Assembly: GCF_009834125.1 (NCBI RefSeq) | Contig: NZ_CP047146.1 | Location: 6,813,501 to 6,877,500 of the forward strand | Direction of reading: 5' to 3' | DNA from: Streptomyces sp. GS7 | GTDB taxonomy: Bacteria > Actinomycetota > Actinomycetes > Streptomycetales > Streptomycetaceae | Length of the DNA stretch: 64,000 bases | Part shown: piece by piece, positions 24,455 to 33,283 of the stretch | How positions within the stretch are numbered: position 1 is the first letter of the stretch | Layout: each line of letters starts with the position of its first letter | Notes under the pieces: model-generated | Seen by the model: the letters and a program-made list of their open reading frames with translations, nothing else | Databases searched by the model: none | Told to the model about the DNA's origin: nothing | Position numbers and translations under genes: made by a program

Positions 24455-25858
24455 TCAGCTGCCCAGGCGGGTCAGGATGGCGGGGCCGAGGTCGGTCACA
24501 TCGCCCGCGCCCATGGTGAGAACAAGGTCACCGGGCTTCGCCATTCCGGCGATCAGGTCCGGGATCGCGCCCTTGTCGCTCTCGGGGGTGACCGCGGCGC
24601 CGGCGGCCCGTGCGGCGTCGATGATCAGGGTGCTGGTGACGCCGGGGATCGGGTCCTCGCGGGCGGGATAGATGTCCAGGACGACGGAGGCGTCGGCGAG
24701 GGCCAGCGCCTGGCCCATCTCCGTGCCGAGTTCCTGGGTGCGGGAGAAGAGGTGCGGCTGGAAGACGACGAGGATCCGGCCGCCGTCCTCCTGGGTGGCG
24801 CCGCGGATGGCCTCCAGGTCGGCGGTCATCTCGGTGGGGTGGTGGGCGTAGGAGTCGATGACCTGGACGCCGGCGGCCTCGCCCTTGAGCTGGAGGCGGC
24901 GCTTGACGCCGGTGTACTTGCCGAGGGCGTCGGCGAGGGTGTGCGGCGGCAGGTCGAGGGCGACTCCGGCGGCCAGGGCGGCGACGGCGTTGTGGGCGTA
25001 GTGCCGGCCGGGGACGGAGACGGTGAAGGTGAGGATCTTGCCGCTGGTGAGGGTGACGGTGACGTCGCTGGCGAGGCCGTGCGGGGTGATCTGGAGGATG
25101 CGGACGTCCGCGTCCTTGGACTCGCCGTAGGTGACGACCTCGATGTCGTGGCGGCCGGCGACCCTGGCGGTCAGCTCGCGGGCGCCGGGGTGGTCGGCGG
25201 CGATGACGAGGGTGCCGCCGGGGCGGATGCGGCCCACGAACGTCTCGAAGGACTCGTAGATCTCGTCCATCGAGGCGTAGTTGGCGTGGTGGTCCAGCTC
25301 GACGTTGAGGACGATGGCGACCTCGGGGGCGTACTTGTGGAAGCTGCGGTCGCTCTCGTCGGCCTCGGCGACGAAGATCCGGCCGCTGCCGTGCTCGGCG
25401 TTGGAACCCGGGGCGTCGAGGTCGCCGCCGATGGCGTACGACGGCTTCAGGCCGAGGGCGCCGAGGGAGACGGCGAGCATGGACGTCGTCGTGGTCTTGC
25501 CGTGGGTGCCGGCGACGGCGATGGGACGCAGGCCGTCCATGAGGGCGGCGAGGGCGTCGGAGCGGTGGACGACGGGGATGCCGCGCTGCCGGGCGGCGGC
25601 CAGCTCAGGGTTGTCGGCGCGGATCGCGGAGGAGACGACGACGCTGGTGGCGTCCGGGGCGAGGTGTTCGGCGGCGTGCCCGATGTGGACGGTGGCGCCG
25701 AGGTCGCGCAGGGCCTGGGCCGTGGCGGAGTCCTTGGCGTCGCTGCCCGCCACCCGGGCGCCGCGCTGCGCGAGGATCTTGGCGATGCCCGACATGCCGG
25801 CTCCGCCGATGCCGATGAAGTGCGGCCGGTCCATCGAGGCTGGGATGGCGGGTGCCAT
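24455..25858 (-). CDS. murC: UDP-N-acetylmuramate--L-alanine ligase MurC
   Basis: 467 residues. It adds L-alanine to UDP-MurNAc, the first peptide step of cell wall precursor synthesis. The N-terminal UDP-binding motif is FIGIGGAGMSGIAK, the ATP P-loop is GTHGKTTTTSM, and the C-terminal ligase domain has SYAHHPTE. The ATG at 25858 follows AGGGAGA. A longer in-frame start at 25948 would add 30 residues with no family counterpart. Other mur genes are not here, so this is a detached murC, as is usual in Streptomyces. Confidence 0.94.
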   Translation of the reverse strand: MAPAIPASMDRPHFIGIGGAGMSGIAKILAQRGARVAGSDAKDSATAQALRDLGATVHIGHAAEHLAPDATSVVVSSAIRADNPELAAARQRGIPVVHRSDALAALMDGLRPIAVAGTHGKTTTTSMLAVSLGALGLKPSYAIGGDLDAPGSNAEHGSGRIFVAEADESDRSFHKYAPEVAIVLNVELDHHANYASMDEIYESFETFVGRIRPGGTLVIAADHPGARELTARVAGRHDIEVVTYGESKDADVRILQITPHGLASDVTVTLTSGKILTFTVSVPGRHYAHNAVAALAAGVALDLPPHTLADALGKYTGVKRRLQLKGEAAGVQVIDSYAHHPTEMTADLEAIRGATQEDGGRILVVFQPHLFSRTQELGTEMGQALALADASVVLDIYPAREDPIPGVTSTLIIDAARAAGAAVTPESDKGAIPDLIAGMAKPGDLVLTMGAGDVTDLGPAILTRLGS

Positions 25859-26002
25859 GGGTGGATCTCCCTGATCGTCGAGCGTCGCGTGCGGTGGTGC
25901 TGTCGTGCGTGGTGTCGTCGTGCTGTCGACGATTCTCGCACCCGGCACCGACAGCGCCGGTCCGAGGACCGCGGCCGGGCCCGCCGCGGGGGCCGGACCG
26001 GC

Positions 26003-26644
26003 TCAGCGGCGGATCAGGCCGCGGGCGGTGGCGGCGGCGACCGCGGCCGTACGGGAGTCGACACCCAGCTTGGCGTAGATGTGGACGAGGTGGGATTTGA
26101 CGGTCGCCTGGCTGAGGAAGAGCTGCTTGCTGATCTTCGCGTTCGACAGGCCGTCGGCGACCAGCTGCAGCACCTCGGTCTCGCGCCGGGAGAGCGCGGT
26201 GGCCGGGGTGCGCATCCGGTCCATCAGGCGCAGCGCGATGGTGGGGGCCAGCGCGGACTTCCCGGCGGCGGCGGTGCGGACCGCGGCGGCCAGCTCCTCG
26301 GGCGGGGCGTCCTTGAGGAGGTAGCCGGTGGCGCCCGCCTCGATCGCGGCGAGGATGTCGGCGTCGCTGTCGTACGTGGTCAGGACCAGCACGCGGGGCG
26401 CACCGGGGCGGGCGGTGATCTCGGCGGTGGCCTGGGCGCCGAGCATCCGACCGCCGAACTGGAGGTCCATCAGGACCACGTCGACCTCCAGCCGGCCGAC
26501 GAGGTCCACGGCCGCTTCGGCGGTCGGGACGTCCGCGGCGATCGTGAAGTCCGGTTCGGTCTCCAGGACGGCGCGCAGCCCGGCCCGTACGACGGGGTGG
26601 TCGTCGGCGAGCAGCAGCCGGACGGGGGCGCCGGTCGTGGTCAC
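26003..26644 (-). CDS. NarL/LuxR-type response regulator
   Basis: 213 residues. The receiver domain has the acidic pair LLADDHP, phospho-acceptor Asp60 (VVLMDLQF), switch Thr (VLTTYDSD) and Lys (GYLLKDA). Residues 148-213 are a LuxR HTH (LSRRETEVLQLVADGLSN, then KISKQLFLSQATVKSHLVHIYAKL). The GTG start overlaps the stop of the kinase gene (GTGA), so kinase and regulator are made from one mRNA. The divergent ABC transporter behind a dyad at 27918-27970 is the probable target. Confidence 0.92.
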   Translation of the reverse strand: MTTTGAPVRLLLADDHPVVRAGLRAVLETEPDFTIAADVPTAEAAVDLVGRLEVDVVLMDLQFGGRMLGAQATAEITARPGAPRVLVLTTYDSDADILAAIEAGATGYLLKDAPPEELAAAVRTAAAGKSALAPTIALRLMDRMRTPATALSRRETEVLQLVADGLSNAKISKQLFLSQATVKSHLVHIYAKLGVDSRTAAVAAATARGLIRR

Positions 26645-27876
26645 AGGGCGGCCTCCTGGGCAGAGGTGGCGGCGGGGCAGGGCAGGGTGACGGCGAGGGC
26701 GGTGCCCTCCCCGGGGGCGGACTCCACGGCGAGGGTCCCCTGGAGGGCGCGGGCCCGCGCGCGCATCGCGGCCAGCCCGAAGCCGGTGCCGGCGGCCGCG
26801 TCGGAGCCGGGCGGCGGCACCTCGGAGGGCACGAACCCGGCGCCGTCGTCGACGACGTCCAGTGCGACCTCGGTGTCCATGTAGCTGAGGGTCAGCTCGA
26901 CGCGCCGGGCGGCGGCGTGCCGGACGGTGTTGGCGAGCGCGGACTGGGCGATGCGCAGCAGGGCGACCTCGTGCGGGGTGGGCAGGGCGGTGGGAGCGCC
27001 GGAGACCTGGCAGTGCACGGCGAGGCCGGACGTGCGGGCGGTGGCGGCGCACAGCCGCTCCAGAGCGGCGGGCAGCGACCCGGCCTCCAGGTCCGGCGGG
27101 CTCAGCGCGCGCACGAAGCGGCGCGCCTCGGCGAGGTTGTCGACGGCGGCCGTACGGGCCTGCCGGACATGGCCGAGGGCGGTTTCGGGCCGCTCCGGGA
27201 TGGCGCGCTCGGCGGCCCTCAGCAGCAGCTGGATGCTGGACAGGCCCTGGGCGAGGGTGTCGTGGATCTCGCGGGCCAGCCGCTCCCGTTCGGCGAGCAC
27301 ACCGGCGGCCCGTTCGGCGGCGGCCAGTTCGCTGCGGGCCTCGGTGAGCTCCTCGATGAGGCGGCGGCGCTGCTCGCTCTCCCGATAGAGGGCCTGGTAG
27401 CCGAGGACGACGGCGACCGCGACGGCCGCGCCCAGGACGGGGCCGATGACCGTGCCGACGCTGAGCGAGTGGGTGTGCCAGGCGAAGCCGGCGATGGCGA
27501 GGGCCGTACTGGAGGCGACGGCGGGCAGCGCCCAGCGCAGCGGCAGCAGGTGCAGCTGGACGAAGTAGAGCGGGAAGGCCAGCCAGACGCCGTCCGGGGT
27601 GAGCGCCAGCAGCACCATCCATACCAGGACGACCGCGGCCAGCCAGAGCACGGCGGCCCGGGAGGACGTGCGCACCCGGGGCAGTGCCGGGCCGAGGACG
27701 TACAGCGCGAGCAGCACGACGGCGGTGGCGATGACGGCCGGGGCGGCGGCCGACCGGTCGGCCACGGCGCGTACGGCGGCGAGCCCGAGCAGCGCGGCCA
27801 CCATCAGATGGAGGCAGAGGCGCAGGGCGCGCAGGACGGGGGTGAGGGAGTGGTCGGTCCCGGCTTCTTCAGTCAC
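26641..27876 (-). CDS. Sensor histidine kinase (HisKA_3/NarL family)
   Basis: 411 residues. About five or six membrane helices fill residues 15-165, with very short loops, so the sensor probably reads the membrane itself or a ligand within it. A short coiled coil (165-200) leads to the phosphorylation site His205 in REIHDTLAQGLSS. The HATPase domain has N-box SALANTVRHA, G1 DVVDDGAGF and G2 GFGLAAMRARA. Together with the divergent ABC exporter this resembles membrane-stress modules such as LiaRS or DesKR. The signal is not known. Confidence 0.92.
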   Translation of the reverse strand: MTEEAGTDHSLTPVLRALRLCLHLMVAALLGLAAVRAVADRSAAAPAVIATAVVLLALYVLGPALPRVRTSSRAAVLWLAAVVLVWMVLLALTPDGVWLAFPLYFVQLHLLPLRWALPAVASSTALAIAGFAWHTHSLSVGTVIGPVLGAAVAVAVVLGYQALYRESEQRRRLIEELTEARSELAAAERAAGVLAERERLAREIHDTLAQGLSSIQLLLRAAERAIPERPETALGHVRQARTAAVDNLAEARRFVRALSPPDLEAGSLPAALERLCAATARTSGLAVHCQVSGAPTALPTPHEVALLRIAQSALANTVRHAAARRVELTLSYMDTEVALDVVDDGAGFVPSEVPPPGSDAAAGTGFGLAAMRARARALQGTLAVESAPGEGTALAVTLPCPAATSAQEAAL

Positions 27877-27917
27877 GGCCTCTTCAGGCTAAGCGCCGGC
27901 CCGGCGCCCGGCATCAA

Positions 27918-27970
27918 TCGAAAGGTGGACCACCGGCATCCAAAGGTGGAGGCCGGGCCGCACCTTTCGA
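27918..27970. promoter_or_regulatory. Inverted repeat operator between kinase and ABC transporter genes
   Basis: TCGAAAGGTG (27918-27927) and CACCTTTCGA (27961-27970) form a perfect 10-bp inverted repeat with a 33-base spacer. A third AAAGGTGG copy lies at 27942-27949. The centre-to-centre distance is 43 bases (about four turns), which suits cooperative binding of a response regulator on one face of the DNA. Likely site of the regulator at 26003. Confidence 0.6.
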
Positions 27971-28070
27971 CGGCCGCGAACCACTCCTCGGCGCGATGCC
28001 CGGTACCCCGCCGGCGGGCGACGGTGGGGACGACAGCCGGGCAAGCGGGCCCGGCGCCGTGGACCCGAGG

Positions 28071-29174
28071 ATGGCAAAGCCTGTGTTCGTCGCCTGGAGA
28101 GACCTGAGATTCGCCAAGGGCCGGTTCGCCCTCATGGGCACCGTCATCGTGCTGATCACGGTGCTGGTGGGTCTGCTGTCCGGCCTGACGGCGGGCCTGG
28201 GCCGGGAGAACACCTCGGCGATCACCGCGCTGCCCGCCGACCACCTGGTCTTCGCCGCCCCGCCCGAGGGCGGCTCGCTGTCGTTCGCCGACTCCCGGCT
28301 GCCGGAGCGGACGGTACGGGACTGGGCCCGGGTGCCCGGCGTGCGCAGCGCCGACCCGCTGGGGATCGCCACGGCCAAGGCCGCGGCGGACGGCGGCCGG
28401 ACGGCGGCGGTGTCCGTCTTCGGCGTACGGCCCGGCTCGCACCTGGCGCCGTCCCCGGGGGCGGTCCGCGACGGTACCGCCGTCCTGTCCCGCAAGGCCG
28501 CCGACGCCCTCGGTGTACGGGCCGGGGACCGGCTCGCCCTGGGCGGCCGCACGGTCAGCGTCGCGGCGGTGTCCGGGGCGGCGATGTACAGCCACACCCC
28601 GGTCGTGTGGACCTCGCTCGGCGACTGGCAGCGGCTGGCCGGGAGCCCCGGCGGGGACGCGGGCTCCGGGGGCGCGACCGTCCTCGCCCTCTCCACCACC
28701 GGGACGTCCGGTCTGGCCGGAGCCGACACACGGCTCGGCACCCGGACGGTGACGGCGGACGACGCCCTCCAGGCCATCGGCTCGTACAGCGCCGAGAACG
28801 GCTCGCTCCAGCTGATGCGCGGCTTCCTGTTCGCCATCTCGGCGCTGGTCATCGGCGCGTTCTTCACGGTCTGGACGATCCAGCGCAGCGGCGACGTCGC
28901 GGTCCTCAAGGCGCTCGGCGCCTCGACCGGTTCGCTGCTGCGGGACGCGCTCGGACAGGCCGTCGTCCTGCTGACGCTCGGTACGGGCCTCGGCACCGCC
29001 GTGGCGGCCGGGGTCGGCGCCGCGGTCGGCGGCACCGTGCCGTTCGTCCTCGACCCGTCCACCGTGCTGATCCCGGCCCTGATCATGATCGCGCTGGGTG
29101 CCGTCGGCGCCGCGCTGTCCATCCGCCGCATCACGTCCGTAGACCCGCTGACCGCCCTGGGAAGTGCCCGATGA
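28071..29174 (+). CDS. ABC transporter permease, FtsX/MacB type
   Basis: 367 residues with one N-terminal membrane helix (FALMGTVIVLITVLVGLLSG), an extracytoplasmic domain of about 200 residues and three C-terminal helices: the FtsX-like MacB permease plan. It works with the ATPase encoded by the next gene, whose ATG overlaps this stop (ATGA). Such pairs export peptides, lipids or antibiotics, or drive extracytoplasmic processes. The start is uncertain: ATG 28071 lacks a spaced RBS, and GTG 28059 and ATG 27996 are in frame. Controlled, by inference, by the divergent two-component system. Confidence 0.85.
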   Translation: MAKPVFVAWRDLRFAKGRFALMGTVIVLITVLVGLLSGLTAGLGRENTSAITALPADHLVFAAPPEGGSLSFADSRLPERTVRDWARVPGVRSADPLGIATAKAAADGGRTAAVSVFGVRPGSHLAPSPGAVRDGTAVLSRKAADALGVRAGDRLALGGRTVSVAAVSGAAMYSHTPVVWTSLGDWQRLAGSPGGDAGSGGATVLALSTTGTSGLAGADTRLGTRTVTADDALQAIGSYSAENGSLQLMRGFLFAISALVIGAFFTVWTIQRSGDVAVLKALGASTGSLLRDALGQAVVLLTLGTGLGTAVAAGVGAAVGGTVPFVLDPSTVLIPALIMIALGAVGAALSIRRITSVDPLTALGSAR

Positions 29175-29857
29175 GCCTCGAACTGACCGATGTCACCCTC
29201 ACCTACCCCGACGGCGACGGCCGGCTGACCGCGCTGGACGCGGTCTCCCTGGCCGTACCGGCGGGCAGCATGACGGCGGTGATCGGGCCGTCCGGGTCCG
29301 GCAAGTCCAGCCTGCTGGCGGTCGCCGCGACGCTGATCACGCCGGACAGCGGACGGGTGGTGGTCGACGGCACGGACACCGCGGGCCTGGGCCGCGCCGA
29401 GCTGACGGCGCTGCGCCGGACGACCATCGGAACGGTCTTCCAGCAGCCGAATCTGCTGCCCTCGCTGACGGCCGCGGAACAGCTCCAGGTGATGGCCCAT
29501 CTTGACGGCCGTTCGCCCCGCAAGGCCCGGTCCCGTGCGCTGGAGCTGCTGGCGGCGGTCGGCCTGGCGGACCAGGCCGACCGCCGGCCGCACCAGCTGT
29601 CCGGCGGCCAGCGGCAGCGGGTCAACATCGCGCGGGCCCTGATGAACGAGCCCGCGGTGCTGCTCGTCGACGAGCCGACCAGCGCCCTGGACCACGAACG
29701 GGGCGCCGCCGTCCTCGACCTGCTGACCACCCTCACCCGCCAGCGGGCCACCGCGACGGTGCTGGTCACCCACGACCGGGCACATCTGGACGCGGTGGAC
29801 GAGATCGCGGAGGTACGGGACGGGCGACTGAACTCCCGCCTCGGCTCCCGGACTTGA
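29171..29857 (+). CDS. ABC transporter ATP-binding protein (LolD/MacB type)
   Basis: 228 residues. Walker A is GPSGSGKSS, Q-loop VFQQPNLLPSLT, signature LSGGQRQRVNIARAL, Walker B VLLVDEPTSALD, and the H-loop VLVTHD. Length and the LPSLTA/ENV-like region match the MacB/LolD group that pairs with FtsX-type permeases. It is the energy subunit for the preceding permease. Confidence 0.93.
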   Translation: MSLELTDVTLTYPDGDGRLTALDAVSLAVPAGSMTAVIGPSGSGKSSLLAVAATLITPDSGRVVVDGTDTAGLGRAELTALRRTTIGTVFQQPNLLPSLTAAEQLQVMAHLDGRSPRKARSRALELLAAVGLADQADRRPHQLSGGQRQRVNIARALMNEPAVLLVDEPTSALDHERGAAVLDLLTTLTRQRATATVLVTHDRAHLDAVDEIAEVRDGRLNSRLGSRT

Positions 29858-29932
29858 CGGTGCGGGGCGAAGCGGGGTGACGCGGGCCGGGCGGGCGACC
29901 CGTCCGTCGGGGGGCGAGCCGCCCCGGCTCGC

Positions 29933-29961
29933 GTCCGGTGGGCCGGGGTCGGAACGGCCCT
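29933..29961. repeat. 29-bp dispersed intergenic repeat, copy 2
   Basis: Reverse complement of 17683-17711 with a single A/C difference. It is followed 7 bases later by a diverged tandem copy. Confidence 0.6.
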
Positions 29962-29966
29962 GGGGT

Positions 29967-30018
29967 CTGTCGGGTGGGTCAGCGTCGGAAAGGCCCTGCA
30001 GCCTGACCCACCGGGCAG
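29967..30018. terminator. Bidirectional terminator with repeat copy 3
   Basis: CTGTCGGGTGGGTCAG (29967-29982) pairs with CTGACCCACCGGGCAG (30003-30018): a 16-bp stem with one mismatch and one wobble, between convergent genes. Bases 29969-29997 match repeat copy 1 (reverse complement) at 25 of 29 positions. Confidence 0.65.
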
Positions 30019-30021
30019 GCT

Positions 30022-30225
30022 CTAGTCGTCGCGGTGCGAGAAGGTGGGGAACAGGCCGGGCTCGCCGGACGCCCGGCCCTTGTACGCCCGGTCCGCCGCG
30101 GACTTCGGCTTCTCGTTCTCCGCGGCGGCCGTGCGCCCCGCCTCCTCGCCGCGCTCCGTGCCCTCGTCGCCGTCCCGCTCGCGTCCGCGCTCCCGGCCCG
30201 GGTTCGACTCCCGCTGCTCCGCCAT
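30022..30225 (-). CDS. Small hydrophilic protein, 67 residues
   Basis: Highly charged (MAEQRESNPGRERGRERDGD...), rich in Glu, Arg, Gly and Asp, with a slightly more ordered end (SAADRAYKGRASGEPGLFPTFSHRDD). There is no hydrophobic segment or cysteine; probably largely disordered. ATG 30225 has GAGGG at a suitable distance. I do not recognise a function. The codon use fits a real gene. Confidence 0.55.
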   Translation of the reverse strand: MAEQRESNPGRERGRERDGDEGTERGEEAGRTAAAENEKPKSAADRAYKGRASGEPGLFPTFSHRDD

Positions 30226-30385
30226 GGCGATCCCTCGTCTCGTTCCGGCTTTCCTCAGATGGCGCTTTCTGACCAGGAACGCACCGATTCGGGCCATGGG
30301 CGCGCTCCAAGCAATCCATTTGAGTGAGCGGCTGACGCGAGGTTGACGAGTCGGTCGCGGCGGGCGCGGCGCTCCCACCGGGGGG

Positions 30386-30883
30386 TCAGGCGCCGCCGTC
30401 CGCCTCCGGCTGGTCGTCGGCCGCGTGCGAGAACAGTTTCAGGACCGGGACGCCCACCTTGTGCCGGGCGCGGGAGGCCCAGTCGCGGTGGAAGAACTCC
30501 TCGACGAAGTGCGGGGCGGTCAGCACGATCACCTCGTCCGCGCCGGTCTCGTCGACGACGGATTTCAACAGGTCCAGCGGGTGGTCCTGGACCACCTGCC
30601 CAAGGGCCTCGGCGCCGGCGGCGCGCAGCTGGGCCAGGGTGTGCGCCAGGGCGCGCTCGGCAGGGACCTCGGCGTTGGCGCCCCCCGGCTCCGCGCCTTC
30701 GTGAACGGCGTCCTCGAACTCCCCCAGGGCGACATCGTCGATCGCCCGCAACAGGACGTCCTGTTTGCCGCGCGGCTGCATGAGGACCACGAAAGAGACC
30801 TGGTCATCGCCGTGCAGTGTGGTCACAAACTCGACGTCGGTGGGCGTCAGAGGCTTCTCGATCATCAATACGCTCGTGAACAC
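30386..30883 (-). CDS. Conserved hypothetical protein with USP-like C-terminal half
   Basis: 165 residues from the GTG at 30883 (AAGAAGGG upstream); ATG 30865 is possible. The N-terminal part (EFVTTLHGDDQVSFVVLMQP) and C-terminal part (DEVIVLTAPHFVEEFF, HRDWASRARHKVGVPVLKLF) alternate strands and helices in a Rossmann-like pattern. They recall universal-stress or nucleotide-binding alpha/beta proteins, with the RDWASRAR stretch the most distinctive. No catalytic residues can be assigned. Single gene, with no operon partner visible. Confidence 0.65.
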   Translation of the reverse strand: MFTSVLMIEKPLTPTDVEFVTTLHGDDQVSFVVLMQPRGKQDVLLRAIDDVALGEFEDAVHEGAEPGGANAEVPAERALAHTLAQLRAAGAEALGQVVQDHPLDLLKSVVDETGADEVIVLTAPHFVEEFFHRDWASRARHKVGVPVLKLFSHAADDQPEADGGA

Positions 30884-31021
30884 GACGGACGCCCTTCTTC
30901 TCTCCCGGGCGCCGCATGGCACGGAGCCCACAGAAACCATCCTGCCCCGTCGCCACACGGGACCTGTCGGCTTTTAGTGTGCCCAGCCGAAGCTAAGCGG
31001 AACAGACAATTCCGCTGTTTG

Positions 31022-31882
31022 TCAGGACCGACGGTAACGGGTGAACAGGAACCCGGCCTCCTCCAGCACGGACGCCAGAGCGAACCGCCCGGGAACCGCG
31101 ACCGCGGGACCGTCCATGATCCGCGACGCGTCGCCCACCGCCACCACCGGGGCCAGCGACAGGCACATCTCGTCCAGCGCCCCGGCCGCGGCGAACTGCC
31201 CGAGGAGCCGCGGCCCGCCCTCCGTCAGCAGCCGGGTGTGCCCCCGCTCGGCCAGCACCCCGGTCACCCGCTCCGGGTCGACGCCCGTCCCCTCTCCCGC
31301 GAACAGCACCTCGGCGCCCGCGGCACGGGCCGCGCGCACCCGGTCCTCCGGGGCGCCGGCGCCGGTCAGCACCAGGGTGGGCACCAGCGGCTCGGTGAAC
31401 AGCGGCAGCGAGAAGTCCAGCCCGAGGCCCGCGCTCACCACCGCGATCGCCGGGGCCGGTCCCTGGCCCGCGGCGGCTCGCCGTGCGGCGAAGGCGTCCC
31501 GGGCGCGGGCGGGCCGGTAGCCCTCCTGCCGGACCGTTTCCGCACCCACCACCACCGCGTCCGCGAGGCTCCGTAGCACTCCGAAGATCCGCATGTCCGC
31601 GGCTCCGGAGAGCGGCTGCGAACGCCCCTCGTGATGAGCCGCGCCGTCCAGGGAGGACACCATGTTCGCGCGCAGCCACCCGGCCCGGCCGGACCGCACC
31701 GGATCGCCCGCCTCCGGATACGCATAGGCATCGGCCAGCTCGTCCAGCGCCCACTCGCGGTCGACCGTCCAGTCGCGGACAATGCCCGGCTCGGGGGGCG
31801 CCTGCGGCACCGCCTCCGCAAGGGCGTCGCCGGCCTCACAGGCCGGTGCGGGCAGGGCGGGGAGGGGGAACAGGCGTCGCAT
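31022..31882 (-). CDS. RibD C-terminal-type pyrimidine reductase family protein
   Basis: 286 residues. The RibD-C/dihydrofolate-reductase-like fold is marked by RANMVSSLDGAAHHEGRS, DAVVVGAETVRQEGY, LLTEGGPRLLGQF and FTRYRRS at the C-terminus. The RibD deaminase half is missing, so this is a stand-alone NAD(P)H reductase of unknown substrate, not necessarily riboflavin synthesis. No rib genes are nearby. ATG 31882 begins the protein; the upstream frame is not conserved in character. It is divergent from the ZapE-like ATPase. Confidence 0.82.
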   Translation of the reverse strand: MRRLFPLPALPAPACEAGDALAEAVPQAPPEPGIVRDWTVDREWALDELADAYAYPEAGDPVRSGRAGWLRANMVSSLDGAAHHEGRSQPLSGAADMRIFGVLRSLADAVVVGAETVRQEGYRPARARDAFAARRAAAGQGPAPAIAVVSAGLGLDFSLPLFTEPLVPTLVLTGAGAPEDRVRAARAAGAEVLFAGEGTGVDPERVTGVLAERGHTRLLTEGGPRLLGQFAAAGALDEMCLSLAPVVAVGDASRIMDGPAVAVPGRFALASVLEEAGFLFTRYRRS

Positions 31883-31935
31883 GGCCGCAGTGTGACATGC
31901 CTCGCTCACCGGTCCGGGCGGTCCCGCACAGCGAC

Positions 31936-31941
31936 TAGGCT
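31936..31941 (+). promoter_or_regulatory. -10 element of a leaderless zapE mRNA
   Basis: TAGGCT lies 8 bases before the GTG at 31950, and no RBS is present, so the transcript very probably starts at the start codon. No good -35 is seen. Confidence 0.5.
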
Positions 31942-31949
31942 GGACAGCC

Positions 31950-33080
31950 GTGTCACCTTCCCAGCCCTCGTCCTCCCCGCAGCCCTCCCCGATAGCCGGC
32001 ACCCCGGCCAACGGGGACACTGCCGCGGCCCCCGCCGCGCTCACCGCCCGCGCACCGCACGTACCGGCCGACCGCCTGGTTGCCGAGATGGTGCCGCCGC
32101 CGCGCTTCCAGGGCGCCCGCTTCGACACCTACATACCGGACCCGAACCAGGCCAGCCAGGCCGAGGCCGTCCGGACGCTGAGCGCCTTCGCCGCGAGCAT
32201 CGAGTGCGGCGCGACCGCGATCGGCGGCGGAAGGCGCCGCTGGTTCTCCAGGAGCCCCAAGAAGCCCGCCGCCCCCCAGGGCCCGCGCGGCGTCTATCTG
32301 GACGGCGGCTACGGCGTCGGCAAGACCCACCTGCTCGCCTCCTTGTGGCACGCGACCCCCGCGGCCCCCGAACTCAAGGCGTTCGGCACCTTCGTGGAGC
32401 TGACGAACCTGGTCGGCGCGCTCGGCTTCCAGCAGACCATACGGACCCTCAGCAGCCACCGGCTGCTGTGCATCGACGAGTTCGAACTCGACGACCCGGG
32501 CGACACGGTGCTGGTCTCCACCCTCCTCGGCAAGCTGGTGGACGCCGGCGTCGCCCTCGCCGCCACCTCCAACACCCTGCCGGGCAAGCTCGGCGAGGGC
32601 CGGTTCGCGGCGGCCGACTTCCTGCGCGAGATCCAGGGGCTGTCGGCCCAGTTCCGCCCGCTGCGCATCGACGGCGAGGACTACCGCCACCGCGGCCTGC
32701 CCGAGGCACCCGCCCCGTACGACGACGAGACCGTGACCCGCGCGGCGCACCGCACCCCCGGCGCCTCGCTCGACGACTTCCCCGCCCTCCTGGAGCATCT
32801 GTCCAAGGTGCACCCCAGCCGCTACGGCGCGATGTGCGACGGCATCGCGGCGGTCTGCCTGACCGACGTCCAGGCGGTGCCGGACCAGTCCACCGCGCTG
32901 CGCCTGGTGGTCCTCGCCGACCGGCTCTACGACCGGGAGGTGCCGGTGCTGGCCTCCGGCAAGCCCTTCGACGAGCTGTTCAGCGACGAGATGCTGCGCG
33001 GCGGCTACCGGAAGAAGTACTTCCGCGCCATCTCCCGCCTGACGGCACTGGCCCGGGACGCCGGGACGTTGGTGCCGTAA
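31950..33080 (+). CDS. zapE: Cell division ATPase ZapE / AFG1-like
   Basis: 376 residues. A disordered Ser/Pro/Ala-rich N-terminus (1-45) precedes an AFG1-type P-loop ATPase: GVYLDGGYGVGKTHLLAS (Walker A), LLCIDEFELDD (Walker B) and ATSNTLPGKL (sensor 1). In proteobacteria ZapE acts on FtsZ rings; in mitochondria AFG1 assists protein quality control. Function in actinobacteria is not established, so the symbol is by family. Unlike most, it carries a short basic insert (GGGRRRWFSRSPKKPAAP) just ahead of Walker A. GTG start, probably leaderless. Confidence 0.85.
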   Translation: MSPSQPSSSPQPSPIAGTPANGDTAAAPAALTARAPHVPADRLVAEMVPPPRFQGARFDTYIPDPNQASQAEAVRTLSAFAASIECGATAIGGGRRRWFSRSPKKPAAPQGPRGVYLDGGYGVGKTHLLASLWHATPAAPELKAFGTFVELTNLVGALGFQQTIRTLSSHRLLCIDEFELDDPGDTVLVSTLLGKLVDAGVALAATSNTLPGKLGEGRFAAADFLREIQGLSAQFRPLRIDGEDYRHRGLPEAPAPYDDETVTRAAHRTPGASLDDFPALLEHLSKVHPSRYGAMCDGIAAVCLTDVQAVPDQSTALRLVVLADRLYDREVPVLASGKPFDELFSDEMLRGGYRKKYFRAISRLTALARDAGTLVP

Positions 33081-33283
33081 CGGGCGACGCTCCGTTCCCG
33101 TTTCCCGCGTGCGGAGTTGGCAGGGCGTGCGGAGTCGACGCGACAGGGCGCGGCGCCGGGCGCGCTTCGGCTCGGCCCCGTCGGCCGCCCGGGCACCGGG
33201 CGCCTCGGCCCGGCGGAGCGCCGATGGCCGGATCGGGTGCGCTGCCCGGTCGGAGACGACGGCCGGATCGGAAGCAGTCCGCG

